Position numbers and translations under genes: made by a program. This document shows, one piece after another, positions 53,680-62,286 of a DNA stretch of 64,000 bases. Position 1 is the first letter of the stretch; every line of letters begins with the position of its first letter. Under the pieces are notes generated by a model that was given only the letters and a program-made list of their open reading frames with translations, was not told where the DNA came from and searched no databases. The stretch is taken from NCBI RefSeq assembly GCF_023284025.1, contig NZ_JAKIKR010000015.1, positions 1-64,000 of the forward strand, in the 5' to 3' direction. The DNA comes from Shewanella abyssi. GTDB lineage: Bacteria; Pseudomonadota; Gammaproteobacteria; Enterobacterales; Shewanellaceae.

Positions 53680-54450
53680 AATCTCTGGGAAAAGAGAGTT
53701 ACCTTTCGGCAAAGGTGGTTCCAATTACCTGCGGCAGGTGCTGGACAGGATGTCCGAATGTCGTGATCACATGGTCGATGATGTTCCCGACATCATCATG
53801 ACATTTCCCATATCCCTATGGGTCAGATGTGAGTGAACGACCTTATGTGCAGACGCAACTGAGGCTCGCCGCAACTCTTTATAAAAGAAAGGGTCCCTGT
53901 GAACTCAACGAAAACGTCTGACCTCCATGGACGGAGGGAATGCCAAATTATGTCTGGAACATAATTGGCCTGTTTCCGAAGGCCTCAGCCGCATCTACAC
54001 TGAGTTATAAAAGCACAATCGTTTAGCATTTGAGTTTTCAGTTTAAGACTACAAAGCACAACTATAAATTCAGAGCAGCAGAAAACACCAACTCCCCATC
54101 GAAGTTGCCGAAGTACGCATATAAAAATGTCGTAGAACCATCTTGGACGATGGTTCAGGCTCGGGGGGACATGGATGTCCCATCTGAGCCGTTAGGCGAT
54201 TTTTATTGGAGTATGAGGCCGTATCAAATGCATGTAACTTCGTCGGGGCGGCAGGGGCGATCCAAGAGGGGATTGCTGTTGATCCCCTTTTGGCCGGGTG
54301 TGGGATGGAATCCCACGACCTTTATCAAACGGAGTTTGATGATCTCAACCTCAGGTGTGGACGAAGCACTACGACGTTGATTTGGATTTTGTACAAAAAT
54401 AGCTGATTTAGCCGCTAACCCTTTGGGGCTTAAACCCGTCATACCCCAAC
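53680..54450. repeat. Diverged copy of the hairpin-rich repeat with extra palindromes (E)
   Basis: Same order of blocks as the array at 1-1395: TTACCTTTCGGCAAAGGTGG with ACCTGCGGCAGGT (about 53698-53738), the outer stem CAGACGCAACTGAGGC (about 53850) with GCCTCAGCCGCATCTACAC (about 53982-54000), and CTCAGGTGTGGACGAAGCAC (about 54350-54370). It is longer because small perfect palindromes sit inside it: CCTCC-ATGGAC-GGAGG, GAACCATC-N6-GATGGTTC, GGACAT-GG-ATGTCC, GGGGAT-N8-ATCCCC, GTGGGAT-GGA-ATCCCAC and ATCAAAC-GGA-GTTTGAT. No gene is supported inside. Confidence 0.7.
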
Positions 54451-54465
54451 CAAACCATTAAAAGA

Positions 54466-55044
54466 TTAAGCTTTAACGAGCTTCTCTAGATCTGCTGGAC
54501 GATAGTAAACTGACTTAAGTACCTTGCCTTGACGAACAATTTTACCTGCCATGTCTACATCTTTAGCGCACTTAGCTATGATGAAATCACCTTTAGTGCT
54601 ACCCACAATTTCTACGCCTTGTTTAGCATAAAAAGCGATGGTTTCGGTCAGCTCTTGCTCTGTGCGGCATACTTTACTCATGTTGCTCGAATGCACCTCA
54701 TCCCAGCAAGTAACAAAGTCAATTTCACGGTTTTTAGCGACATGTAAAAGCAGGTCAATAACGTAGCTTATTTCAAGGCGGTCAGTCAGTTTTTTCGCGC
54801 CTAAATGCACTAAACGTCCCATCAATACATAAACCGAATCCACGATTGCGTCTGCTTGCTCAACACGGCTGTCAGCTTCTGCAAGCTCAGTTAGCTCCTC
54901 AATTGCCAGTGAGGTATGCAGAGTATCGGCTTTATCATCCAGTGACGCTTCATCTTCAATCGGCAGATCAAATGTCGCTCGAAACTGGTGAATATCTCGA
55001 TAAAGATGGTCGTAGAGTGGCTGATCTAAGGCTGATAGTTTCAT
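54466..55044 (-). CDS. Phosphoribosyl-ATP pyrophosphohydrolase-like NTP-PPase
   Basis: 192 residues. An all-alpha NTP-pyrophosphohydrolase-like domain covers the first ~140: the acidic metal-binding pattern is in SLAIEELTELAEADSRVEQADAIVDSVYVLMGRLVHLG (EExxE...ExxD), as in MazG/HisE-type enzymes. The C-terminal part (GSTKGDFIIAKCAKDVDMAGKIVRQGKVLKSVYYRPADLEKLV) is a small add-on. It would hydrolyse a nucleoside triphosphate to monophosphate and PPi; the substrate is unknown. A predicted relative lies near the same place in other Shewanella. Confidence 0.75.
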   Translation of the reverse strand: MKLSALDQPLYDHLYRDIHQFRATFDLPIEDEASLDDKADTLHTSLAIEELTELAEADSRVEQADAIVDSVYVLMGRLVHLGAKKLTDRLEISYVIDLLLHVAKNREIDFVTCWDEVHSSNMSKVCRTEQELTETIAFYAKQGVEIVGSTKGDFIIAKCAKDVDMAGKIVRQGKVLKSVYYRPADLEKLVKA

Positions 55045-55176
55045 AAGTAATACCCTTGGCGCTAATATTCAAAAATTGCCGTCATAATAAAGAAATGAGC
55101 TTTAAAATGAAAGGTTGCTCATGTGACCGAATAGGCCCAACAGCATTTTGTTATGTTAGCTGCTTGGAGTTACGGG

Positions 55177-55428
55177 TTAATCCCCAGCTATGCCTGAAAA
55201 TAAAAATGCCATGATGGTACTTAAAATACCCACTTCAACATCTCTATTAGTGGTTTTCTGGTCATTAATATTGTGCGCCTCTTGCTCTTCTCTAGCTTCG
55301 CGTGAGCGGTCTGCACCCGTGATAAAGGGCTCAGCCACTGATTGGGTTTGTTGCACGCTGCAGGCGGTTAATGGTGACATGACCAAGAAAAGAGTAATAA
55401 GCAGACTTATAGGTGTAATGTTTGTCAT
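55177..55428 (-). CDS. Small lipoprotein of unknown function
   Basis: 83 residues from the ATG at 55428 (MTNITPISLLITLFLVMSPLTACSVQQ); the lipobox is LTAC. The mature chain is charged (DRSREAREEQEAHNINDQKTTNRDVEVG) and ends in a hydrophobic stretch (ILSTIMAFLFSGIAG), so it may be both lipid-anchored and membrane-associated. It follows a small unknown gene on the same strand with a ~16-bp gap. Function unknown. Confidence 0.55.
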   Translation of the reverse strand: MTNITPISLLITLFLVMSPLTACSVQQTQSVAEPFITGADRSREAREEQEAHNINDQKTTNRDVEVGILSTIMAFLFSGIAGD

Positions 55429-55443
55429 CACTTTAGGCATGAG

Positions 55444-55677
55444 TTAGACCTCGACTTTTAGGTGGCAAAGGATTGGAGAATTAAGCTTAACGATGAGCGC
55501 TTGCACGGAGTCTGCGCTGACATCCAACGCTTGCCAGCCATCGGTGCTCATTATCTCTAAAGCTGTGATGGAAATTGACTGGTCGTCTGTGGTGCTGGGC
55601 TTGCTTATCGACGCCTCTCCAGAGATCTTAAAAATGCCTTCGGCTGTGGTAATACGACTAATGTTAAACACTTCCAT
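55444..55677 (-). CDS. Small protein of unknown function
   Basis: 77 residues from ATG 55677 (MEVFNISRITTAEGIFKISGEASISKPSTTDDQSISITALEIMSTDGWQALDVSADSVQALIVKLNSPILCHLKVEV); an upstream ATG at 55716 is possible and neither has a strong ribosome site. It is beta-rich and soluble with no signal peptide. It is probably cotranscribed with the small lipoprotein gene that follows. No family is recognised. Confidence 0.45.
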   Translation of the reverse strand: MEVFNISRITTAEGIFKISGEASISKPSTTDDQSISITALEIMSTDGWQALDVSADSVQALIVKLNSPILCHLKVEV

Positions 55678-55812
55678 ATGTTGACTCGTCTTTGAACCTA
55701 AGCGGAACATCACCATAAAACAATACCAGAGCTAATAAAAGCATCGTTGAACGCGTTACATTAAATACAGCGTTAAATATCGATCATTACCGTTCTGAAC
55801 TGATTTTCAGCC

Positions 55813-55846
55813 AAAAAAAAGCCCTTTTGACAATAATCAAAAGGGC
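55813..55846 (-). terminator. Terminator of the sir maturation operon
   Basis: Stem GCCCTTTTGA / TCAAAAGGGC (55821-55830 with 55837-55846), followed on the minus strand by eight T. It lies 46 bp after the stop of the CcmG/TlpA-like gene. Confidence 0.9.
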
Positions 55847-55892
55847 AGCGCGATAATACTATTTTGCGCTAGAGCAAAGCGAGAATATTGGC

Positions 55893-56513
55893 TTAGCGTT
55901 TTGCGTATTTGCTAATGAGTTTCTCTAGGTAAGGTTGGATATCCTTGTCACTCCAGTCGAGGTAACCACGCAGAAATCCAATAAGGTTACCTGAACCGTC
56001 AAATACATAAGTGGCTGGTACGACATCGGCAGGCATGATGTTATCTATATTCATTTCAGGGTCTAACCATGTCTGATAGTAGGCTAGATCATGACGGGCT
56101 AAGAAAGCAGCGACCTTATCGCTCTCTTCATCAATGGAGACGGGCAGCACCACTAAATCGTTGTTGATGTTTGCCTGTCTGATCGCTTCCATCTGTGGGA
56201 TCTCACTAATGCACGGAGCACACCATGTTGCCCACAAACTTATCAATACCACTTTACCATCGAACTGTTTTAAATTAATTGAGTCGCCGTTAGTGTCGGT
56301 GAAACTGACGTCAGGCACTTTTCTTGCGGAACTCATCTCAATAAAGCGTGACATTATCATCGGCTTTTCTATCGGCTGTCCGGTGTCGTAAACCTTTTGG
56401 GTGGGAACGGCTGCCTGTACTGGAAACATCAAGGTAAAACTGACTCCGGCGATGGCGAGCAAAGACGCTAACGCTTTAGCATAAGAGCGTGGGCGAGGAA
56501 CTAAATTATTCAT
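55893..56513 (-). CDS. CcmG/TlpA-like periplasmic thioredoxin of the sir locus
   Basis: 206 residues from ATG 56513 (MNNLVPRPRS), after AGGA at eight bases. An N-terminal signal/anchor helix (ALASLLAIAGVSFTLMFPVQA) places it in the periplasm. The thioredoxin fold has the active site WATWCAPC, the insert PDVSFTDTNGDSINLKQFDGKVVLISLW and a cis-Pro loop (VVPATYVFD), as in CcmG/DsbE/TlpA. It would reduce the apocytochrome or its CcmH-like partner before haem attachment. Last gene of the minus-strand group CcmF-like, CcmH-like, CcmG-like; probably SirG by analogy with S. oneidensis. Confidence 0.85.
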   Translation of the reverse strand: MNNLVPRPRSYAKALASLLAIAGVSFTLMFPVQAAVPTQKVYDTGQPIEKPMIMSRFIEMSSARKVPDVSFTDTNGDSINLKQFDGKVVLISLWATWCAPCISEIPQMEAIRQANINNDLVVLPVSIDEESDKVAAFLARHDLAYYQTWLDPEMNIDNIMPADVVPATYVFDGSGNLIGFLRGYLDWSDKDIQPYLEKLISKYAKR

Positions 56514-56994
56514 GGAGAGTATCCTGCTCAAGTTTTTGAGCTTTCAATGTTGGTTGCACGAAGAAAAACAGACCGACTATGGCGAGTAGCACCAAGATGA
56601 TGGGGATTAACCACAGCATAAAGGTATGACTACTGAGCGCTGGCATGTAGCGGATCTTCTCGCCGTAACGGACGACCATAAAATCAATAATGGCAGCTTT
56701 AGATTGCCCTTCGTCCAGCATTAAAAATATCTGCCCTTTAAGTTCACTGGCAATCTTGCTCTGTGAATCAAATAGGTTTTGATTTACCGCCATTGGGCAG
56801 CGCAGTTCGCGCGCAATTTCAAAGCCCATATCCCGCTTTTGTGTATCGGTATAATGGGTCGCTACTAGGCTATCTTGGGCAAAGGCAGTGATACAAAACA
56901 GTGCTGACAACAGAATCAATACTGTGGATAGTACGCCTTGTGTCGCCTGAGTAAAGTGGGTTCTAGCAGCCATTTTTCCGCTATGCCAATTCAT
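56506..56994 (-). CDS. CcmH/NrfF-like haem-lyase subunit with one active-site Cys
   Basis: 162 residues from ATG 56994 (MNWHSGKMAARTHF), GGGAG seven bases upstream. Signal/anchor helix near 20-45, then a CcmH/NrfF helical domain and a C-terminal membrane helix (LWLIPIILVLLAIVGLFFF). Canonical CcmH has LRCxxCQNQN; this protein reads ELRCPMAVNQNLFDSQSKIA, so the second Cys is Ala. It overlaps the CcmF-like gene by 14 bp and the CcmG-like gene by 8 bp, so all three are coupled. It probably corresponds to SirF and is dedicated to the CX15CH haem of SirA. Confidence 0.82.
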   Translation of the reverse strand: MNWHSGKMAARTHFTQATQGVLSTVLILLSALFCITAFAQDSLVATHYTDTQKRDMGFEIARELRCPMAVNQNLFDSQSKIASELKGQIFLMLDEGQSKAAIIDFMVVRYGEKIRYMPALSSHTFMLWLIPIILVLLAIVGLFFFVQPTLKAQKLEQDTLHE

Positions 56995-58975
56995 TGCAGT
57001 ACTCCCGCTGTGTTGTTGGCGAATGGATCCGCGCGATACTTTTTTTGCTAGCAAAGACAATAACAACTCCGCTAATCATCATGAAAAGTGCGCCTAACCA
57101 TATCCAGTTGACTAACGGCTTGTAGCTGATCCTGATAAGGTATTCATTGTCATTAAGGCCAGGATTATTCGTTAGCTTTTGTCCCATAGAAACATATAAA
57201 TCCCCTAGGAGGCCGCTATGGATACCTGCAGCTGACATCTCCATGCCATTGGTTTTAAAGGTTTGCCTTTGGGGATAGAGGTAGGTCACAAACTGGTTTT
57301 GGCTATCCATTACTCTTATTTGAGCTTGAATAGCGCTGTAGCTGCCAGTTTCAACGGCTTGTGTCTCATCATAGATAAAGCTGTAGCCGCTAAGTGTCTT
57401 ACCTTGACCTGGCCCCATACGCAGTAGCTCTTCAGTCTCAAAGTTGGACACTAACGTAGCCCCTAAAACGGATATTGCCACGCCGATGTGAGCGAAACAC
57501 ATCCCGTAAAAACGCAATGATGACGAGCCATTATCTGTGCTGTTCTCATCGTTTTTAATGGCGGCTCGTTGCACTAATGCAAGCCCGGTTGCACTGATGA
57601 TCCATAGAGAAGAGAACAAGCCCAGTAGTAGCCAAACGCTAAACGACTCTTTTGTCATCCAGGTGGTGGTCAAGGCCATTAGCATGCACGCGGCCATTAA
57701 TATTAAAGGCTGCTGCATCTTAGTGCTATGGCGCCAATTTTGCAGAGGGGCAAGGCCCATCAGTAAACAGATCAGTGCAGTGAGTGGAATAAAAATACTG
57801 TTGAAGTAGGGCGCGCCCACAGAGATTGTTTGTCCAGTGATGACTTCGAACATCAGCGGGTAGCAAGTGCCTAATAATACCGAAATGGCGGCGATGACCA
57901 GTAACATATTACCGAGCAGTATTAGGCTTTCTTTAGACCACAGCGAGAATGTGATGGGTGCAGCCTTTATACTCGTTCGCTGGGCAAACAACGCCATCGC
58001 CGAGCCTGAAAATACAATCAGTAGGATCAGTATCGACACACCACGGGTGGGATCTGATGCAAAAGCGTGCACCGATTGGACCACGCCTGAGCGCACTAAA
58101 AAACTGCCTAATAGACTTAACGAAAAAGCCAATATGGCCAAGAAAATACTACTAGACCCCAATATGCCGCGTTTTGCGGTCAGTAATATTGAGTGAACCA
58201 TCGCAGTCGACACTAGCCAGGGAATAAATGAAGCGTTCTCTACTGGGTCCCAAAACCACCAACCTCCCCAGCCCAGTTCGTTATAAGCCCACCAAGAGCC
58301 AAATGCATTGCCGCCGGTTAAAAAGACCCATGCCAAAACCGCCCAAGGTTGCAGATAACGTGCATATTGTTGACTCAAGCCACCGGATAATAAGGCTGCA
58401 ACGGCACCCGCGAAACAGATGGTTAACCCAACGTAGCCAAGAAACAGCAGCGGCGGATGGATGATCAGTCCGATGTCTTGCAGAATGGGGTTGAGATCTC
58501 TGCCCTCAATGGGGATATCGGGTAATAGCCGGGTGAATGGGCTAGAGGTAAAAAGTAGAAAGAGACAAAAACCGAATATTAGCAGTGCGGCAACCGCTAC
58601 CAGCTTGTGATGAAAATGCTGCTTAGTCCCAGGGGCGCGGTTAATGATAAAGGCCGCCCATACGGCAATGGCGACCACCCAAAACAACATAGAGCCTTCA
58701 TGGGAGCCCCATACCGCAGCCACTTTATATAAAGTGGCTAACTGTGTATTAGAGTTATTGGCAACGTAGGCGACCGAGAAGTCATCAACAAGGAAGCAGT
58801 AAGCTAAAGATAGTATTGAACACACTAGCGTTAAACACATCAGTGTGGTTAATGGCTTGGTATAGCTAAGCAGATACTCACTGTCTAGCTTAATACCGAT
58901 AATGGTGACTGTAGATAATATAAGTGACAAAGTTGAAGAAATTATCAGCAGTATTAAGCCTATCTCTGGGATCAT
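56981..58975 (-). CDS. sirE: CcmF/NrfE-like haem lyase of the sir locus
   Basis: 664 residues from ATG 58975 (MIPEIGLILLIISSTLSL), GGAGG five bases upstream. About 15 membrane helices. The tryptophan-rich haem-handling motif GWGGWWFWDPVENASFIPWL is present, with the flanking conserved His residues (LIIHPPLLFLGYVG and AMVHSILLTAKRG). CcmF-type proteins ligate haem to apocytochromes in the periplasm. Its gene lies divergent to sirA, and the dedicated copy fits a need for a lyase recognising the unusual CX15CH site. First gene of the CcmF-CcmH-CcmG-like operon. Confidence 0.88.
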   Translation of the reverse strand: MIPEIGLILLIISSTLSLILSTVTIIGIKLDSEYLLSYTKPLTTLMCLTLVCSILSLAYCFLVDDFSVAYVANNSNTQLATLYKVAAVWGSHEGSMLFWVVAIAVWAAFIINRAPGTKQHFHHKLVAVAALLIFGFCLFLLFTSSPFTRLLPDIPIEGRDLNPILQDIGLIIHPPLLFLGYVGLTICFAGAVAALLSGGLSQQYARYLQPWAVLAWVFLTGGNAFGSWWAYNELGWGGWWFWDPVENASFIPWLVSTAMVHSILLTAKRGILGSSSIFLAILAFSLSLLGSFLVRSGVVQSVHAFASDPTRGVSILILLIVFSGSAMALFAQRTSIKAAPITFSLWSKESLILLGNMLLVIAAISVLLGTCYPLMFEVITGQTISVGAPYFNSIFIPLTALICLLMGLAPLQNWRHSTKMQQPLILMAACMLMALTTTWMTKESFSVWLLLGLFSSLWIISATGLALVQRAAIKNDENSTDNGSSSLRFYGMCFAHIGVAISVLGATLVSNFETEELLRMGPGQGKTLSGYSFIYDETQAVETGSYSAIQAQIRVMDSQNQFVTYLYPQRQTFKTNGMEMSAAGIHSGLLGDLYVSMGQKLTNNPGLNDNEYLIRISYKPLVNWIWLGALFMMISGVVIVFASKKSIARIHSPTTQREYCNELA

Positions 58976-59040
58976 ATATACCTCCACACCTCTAAAAAAT
59001 TCTGAGTGATTCATGCAAAAGACTTTGTCTATATAAGTAT

Positions 59041-59108
59041 TGTCTTTATATAGGTGCTGTATTTAAATAAGCACTGTCTTTATATAGGTGCTATATAAGT
59101 ACAATGTC
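59041..59108. repeat. 34-bp direct repeat upstream of sirE
   Basis: TGTCTTTATATAGGTGCT occurs at 59041-59058 and 59075-59092, 34 bp apart; a third partial copy (TTGTCTATATAAGTAT) precedes it at about 59025-59040 and TATATAAGTACAATGTC follows. The spacing is close to three helical turns, as for multiple regulator sites. Confidence 0.6.
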
Positions 59109-59432
59109 GATTAACTACGCCAACTAGATGGTGTTTTATTAATAATGTACTCGTATAACTATTGACGTCTGCTTAATATCGCTGTTACTAGTTTATGTTT
59201 ACTTTAATGAATCCTAAGTTAGAAGTGATGAAAATAATGAGAGCTAGTTCAAACTCTCGTTTTAGATGTCTAACTACGACTATTTTTAATATATAAATGT
59301 TGTGTTTAAACTATTTTCAGATCTAAAAATATCACTTTTACACTTCAATAATCACCGCGTTAACTTTATAACTCATTGTTTATTAGTTGGTATTTTGTTT
59401 TTACAACTGTTCACAACTAATGCGTTTTTTTC

Positions 59433-59448
59433 TGTGCACTAGCGCATA
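59433..59448 (+). promoter_or_regulatory. Candidate CRP site upstream of sirA
   Basis: TGTGC-N6-GCATA matches 7 of 10 consensus half-site positions and is itself nearly symmetric. It lies about 225 bp before the sirA start, so only a distal promoter would use it. CRP dependence of sulfite respiration in Shewanella is established; this particular site is not. Confidence 0.3.
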
Positions 59449-59672
59449 CTTTTTATTCCCATTATCGGGAGAATAGCGGTTGCTCAGTTGTTTAAGTCGT
59501 TCGGTGAACGGTTAGGTTTTGTAAGACACATTAGATAAATAAGCCTTGATACTGGCAGTGGAAAATAACGACTCGGTGAAGTTGTTTTCTACTTCAGTAA
59601 AGCTAATGACTAATGTTAAGCGTAAAAGATAAACCAGATTTTAAAAATAATACTGATGATAAGTAGGAGTGA

Positions 59673-61709
59673 ATGATGAGACGATGGAAGCACAAGGTAG
59701 CATTAAGCGTGCTGTTTTGTTTTGGTGCCATTGCTAATGTTAATGCCAGTGGTGGCAAATATAACAGTGTACCAGAAATGGGTAAAACAGCGAAAGAAGC
59801 GATTGCCAATTACAAGGGTACAGAAAGAATCAACGGTGTTAAAACACTGCAGGATTATATTGTTCAAGAGGAAGAATTATTCGATTTCTTGTTCGAAAAT
59901 CATCCGCTATTTAAATATCAACAATCCGGAAACTTAGTGGGTGATTACCACATTAGTGACCGTGGTGAAGAGTATTTAGATACAGGTAAGAGCCCAAACT
60001 ATAGCTCTATTGATGGTAAGCCTCGCGCAGTTCAGTACCGTTTAGGTGCAAAATCCATTTTGGATTATCCAAATAACTTCGTTGGTCCAGAAAAGTGCGC
60101 AGAGTGTCATGCGACTCAATACGAGAAGTGGCAACGTTCGCGTCACGCTAAAACGGTTCGTTTTCCTGGTGAACATCCAGAAGTAGATAACGATATTGAA
60201 CAAACCATGTATGGCACCAAAGATACCTCAATCTTACCTGACGGTATTACCCCTGATGCTATCTATGCCACCGTAGGTACACCGCGTACCAAATACGGTT
60301 TCATTGATGCTTGGCTAGTTCGTGGTACCTACCACATTGAAGGCGGATTGCTTCGCGACGGAACCGGTAAAATGGTCGCCGGTGCTAACCAGTTCTCTCG
60401 TGGTTGGGCTGAGTGGTTAACCGATGATATGGCGAAGAAAATTAACGCCGTTATCCCGGAGTTTCCTACAACACTTGCTGGTTTTGGCGGTTCAGGTTCG
60501 CACCAAAAAGGCATGAGTTCTTACGGCGCTAAATACCGTAAAGAGATGTTGTTCCAACCAGCAAGTTCATATTGCGAAATTTGTCACTCTTTCAAATTTG
60601 ATTTCCAAAATCAGCAAGAGTACTTCGATGCCTTAGGTGATCCTAAGAAACTGCAAGAGCATACCATTAGTAAGGGTATTGCTTGTGAAGAGTGTCATGG
60701 CGCTGGCGGTCACTTAGATGGCGGTACTGGTGGCATGCAGTCTAACTGTGAACGTTGTCACCAACGCTTCCAGTACAACCCTGCACTTATGGACACTCCA
60801 GAAAACGACGCGAAAGGTGAATATGCCTTTGGTGTGAAGATGAAGTCTCTTTGCCCATCTTGTGGTACTGAAGGTTCACAGATGTATAGCTCTATGCACT
60901 ATGAAAAAGGCATGCGCTGTACAACTTGTCATGATCCACATGAAGTGACCGATGGTTCATGGATGTCAGGCATCACCAAGCCTAAGTTGAAAAAAGACTG
61001 TAAAGATTGTCATGAAGCACAAACCTTGATTGCTGAGAACACGAAAACTCACAGCGAACAAACTTGCCAAAGTTGTCATATGCCTAACATGGGCAGTTGT
61101 GAAAACTTTAAGGCAATGCAGTTCCCTGACCAAGCTGGTTTCGATGCGGTACGTAAGTCTCACATGTGGAAAATCGACGTAGATCCAAAGCGTAAAACGA
61201 TTAACCCACCTGAAGGCGAGCCTCGTACTCAAGGTCCTAAAGCAGGTAAAGGTTGGACGGTTGCTAAGAATGAAGAGGGACGCTCTTACCTTGATTTAAT
61301 GTGGTCTTGTGCTCGTACGGCAATCTCTGACCACGATGTGGTAGAGAACAAAGGTTGTCACAGTCAGTTCCAATCTGAGCTAGAGACAGGTCTGCATTAT
61401 GAAGACCAGATGGAGATCTACGGCGAAGTAATGAAGTGGCAGACCCCTATTAAAGAGGTTTACGGCCAAGTTGAAGTTGCACTAGAGCGCATTGATAAGC
61501 TGCTCGAAGTGACCAAGTTATCTATTGAAGACAAGACACAGGTTCTTATGCTCGCTGAAAAAGCAAAAGAGACAGTTGATCTTATCCGCAAAGATGGTTC
61601 TTGGGGTGTTCACGGATTCCGTTACAGCCAGAAACGTCTCGATGCAGCGCTAACGTATGTTACTCAAGCGCAAAACATCTTAGATGGTACTGGTTACGCG
61701 GCTAAGTAA
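59673..61709 (+). CDS. sirA: Dissimilatory sulfite reductase, octahaem cytochrome c (MccA/SirA)
   Basis: 678 residues, periplasmic (signal peptide [18 protein letters not shown]). Reduces sulfite to sulfide with six electrons at a haem with a Cu(I) partner. Seven CxxCH motifs (CAECH, CEICH, CEECH, CERCH, CTTCH, CKDCH, CQSCH) precede the eighth, non-canonical site C-X15-CH ending NKGCH, the mark of MccA/SirA. CPSCG, not followed by His, supplies Cys for the Cu site as in Wolinella MccA. ATG 59673 follows TAGGAG. The divergent CcmF/H/G-like genes provide dedicated maturation; rhodanese, FKBP, TPR and ferredoxin genes follow. Confidence 0.96.
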   Translation: MMRRWKHKVALSVLFCFGAIANVNASGGKYNSVPEMGKTAKEAIANYKGTERINGVKTLQDYIVQEEELFDFLFENHPLFKYQQSGNLVGDYHISDRGEEYLDTGKSPNYSSIDGKPRAVQYRLGAKSILDYPNNFVGPEKCAECHATQYEKWQRSRHAKTVRFPGEHPEVDNDIEQTMYGTKDTSILPDGITPDAIYATVGTPRTKYGFIDAWLVRGTYHIEGGLLRDGTGKMVAGANQFSRGWAEWLTDDMAKKINAVIPEFPTTLAGFGGSGSHQKGMSSYGAKYRKEMLFQPASSYCEICHSFKFDFQNQQEYFDALGDPKKLQEHTISKGIACEECHGAGGHLDGGTGGMQSNCERCHQRFQYNPALMDTPENDAKGEYAFGVKMKSLCPSCGTEGSQMYSSMHYEKGMRCTTCHDPHEVTDGSWMSGITKPKLKKDCKDCHEAQTLIAENTKTHSEQTCQSCHMPNMGSCENFKAMQFPDQAGFDAVRKSHMWKIDVDPKRKTINPPEGEPRTQGPKAGKGWTVAKNEEGRSYLDLMWSCARTAISDHDVVENKGCHSQFQSELETGLHYEDQMEIYGEVMKWQTPIKEVYGQVEVALERIDKLLEVTKLSIEDKTQVLMLAEKAKETVDLIRKDGSWGVHGFRYSQKRLDAALTYVTQAQNILDGTGYAAK

Positions 61710-61731
61710 GCCCTAACTCGTTAGCAAAACG

Positions 61732-61788
61732 TTACCTCGGGAGTGGAAGCCGTCGCTGGAAATGCCACAGCAGAAAGTTCCGAGGTAA
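61732..61788 (+). promoter_or_regulatory. Long hairpin between sirA and the rhodanese gene
   Basis: Arms TTACCTCGG (61732-61740) and CCGAGGTAA (61780-61788) pair perfectly over nine bases. The 39-base loop contains alternative inner pairings GTGG/CCAC and GCTG/CAGC. It lies 22 bp after the sirA stop and 15 bp before the next start. No T run follows, so it is probably an mRNA-stabilising or processing structure rather than a terminator. Confidence 0.6.
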
Positions 61789-61803
61789 ATAAGAGACAAA
61801 AAT

Positions 61804-62232
61804 ATGAAAAAAGCACTTGGTCAGATCCTAGTCACACTCACACTGCTCGCCAGCACAACAGCTTGTTTTGCCGGTGGTGGTTCAGAGATGGCACCTGCTC
61901 CTCGCTATGAGCACCAACTCAATACCATCACTATGAGAGAAGTTGACAGTTTAGTGGGTAAAGAGGGGGTGTACTTTTTTGATGTCAACACGTTGGAGTT
62001 GTGGGCAGAGGGATTTATTCCAGGTGCTATCTATTTCAATGTTAAAGATTGGAAGAAGGTTCTACCACAGAATAAAGATGCCCAGATGATTTTCTACTGT
62101 GCAAATCGTCTTTGTAATGCAAGTGAAATCGCCGCACACGCGGCAATGAAAATGGGCTACAGCAACGTAAGGCAGATGCCCGATGGAATATACGGCTGGC
62201 GATTATCAAACCGCGTAACCGAAAGGCCATAA
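61804..62232 (+). CDS. Periplasmic rhodanese-like protein of the sir locus
   Basis: 142 residues. The signal peptide is QILVTLTLLASTTACFA|GG. A single rhodanese domain (ITMREVDSLVGKEGVYFFDVNTLELWAEGFIPGAIYFNV) has its active-site Cys in MIFYCANRLCNASEIAA and ends MGYSNVRQMPDGIYGWRL. Rhodaneses transfer sulfane sulfur, so a periplasmic one beside SirA may handle sulfite, thiosulfate or the sulfide produced. Part of the sirA operon by spacing (94 bp with a hairpin before it, 54 bp after it). Confidence 0.85.
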   Translation: MKKALGQILVTLTLLASTTACFAGGGSEMAPAPRYEHQLNTITMREVDSLVGKEGVYFFDVNTLELWAEGFIPGAIYFNVKDWKKVLPQNKDAQMIFYCANRLCNASEIAAHAAMKMGYSNVRQMPDGIYGWRLSNRVTERP

Positions 62233-62286
62233 CAGATGGATGTTGTGCAACCAATTTTATGAATGACTTTTTTATTTAATGAGACA

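Larger units (their letters stand above)
58976..59672. other. Divergent sirE-sirA regulatory spacer
   Basis: About 700 bp, very AT-rich, no gene. It holds the 34-bp direct repeat at 59041-59108, a CRP-like site at 59433-59448 and the promoters of both operons. Confidence 0.6.

Noticed and set aside
60861..60875. CPSCG in SirA as a possible ninth haem site
   Set aside because: The next residue is Gly, not His. In MccA/SirA this pair belongs to the copper site.
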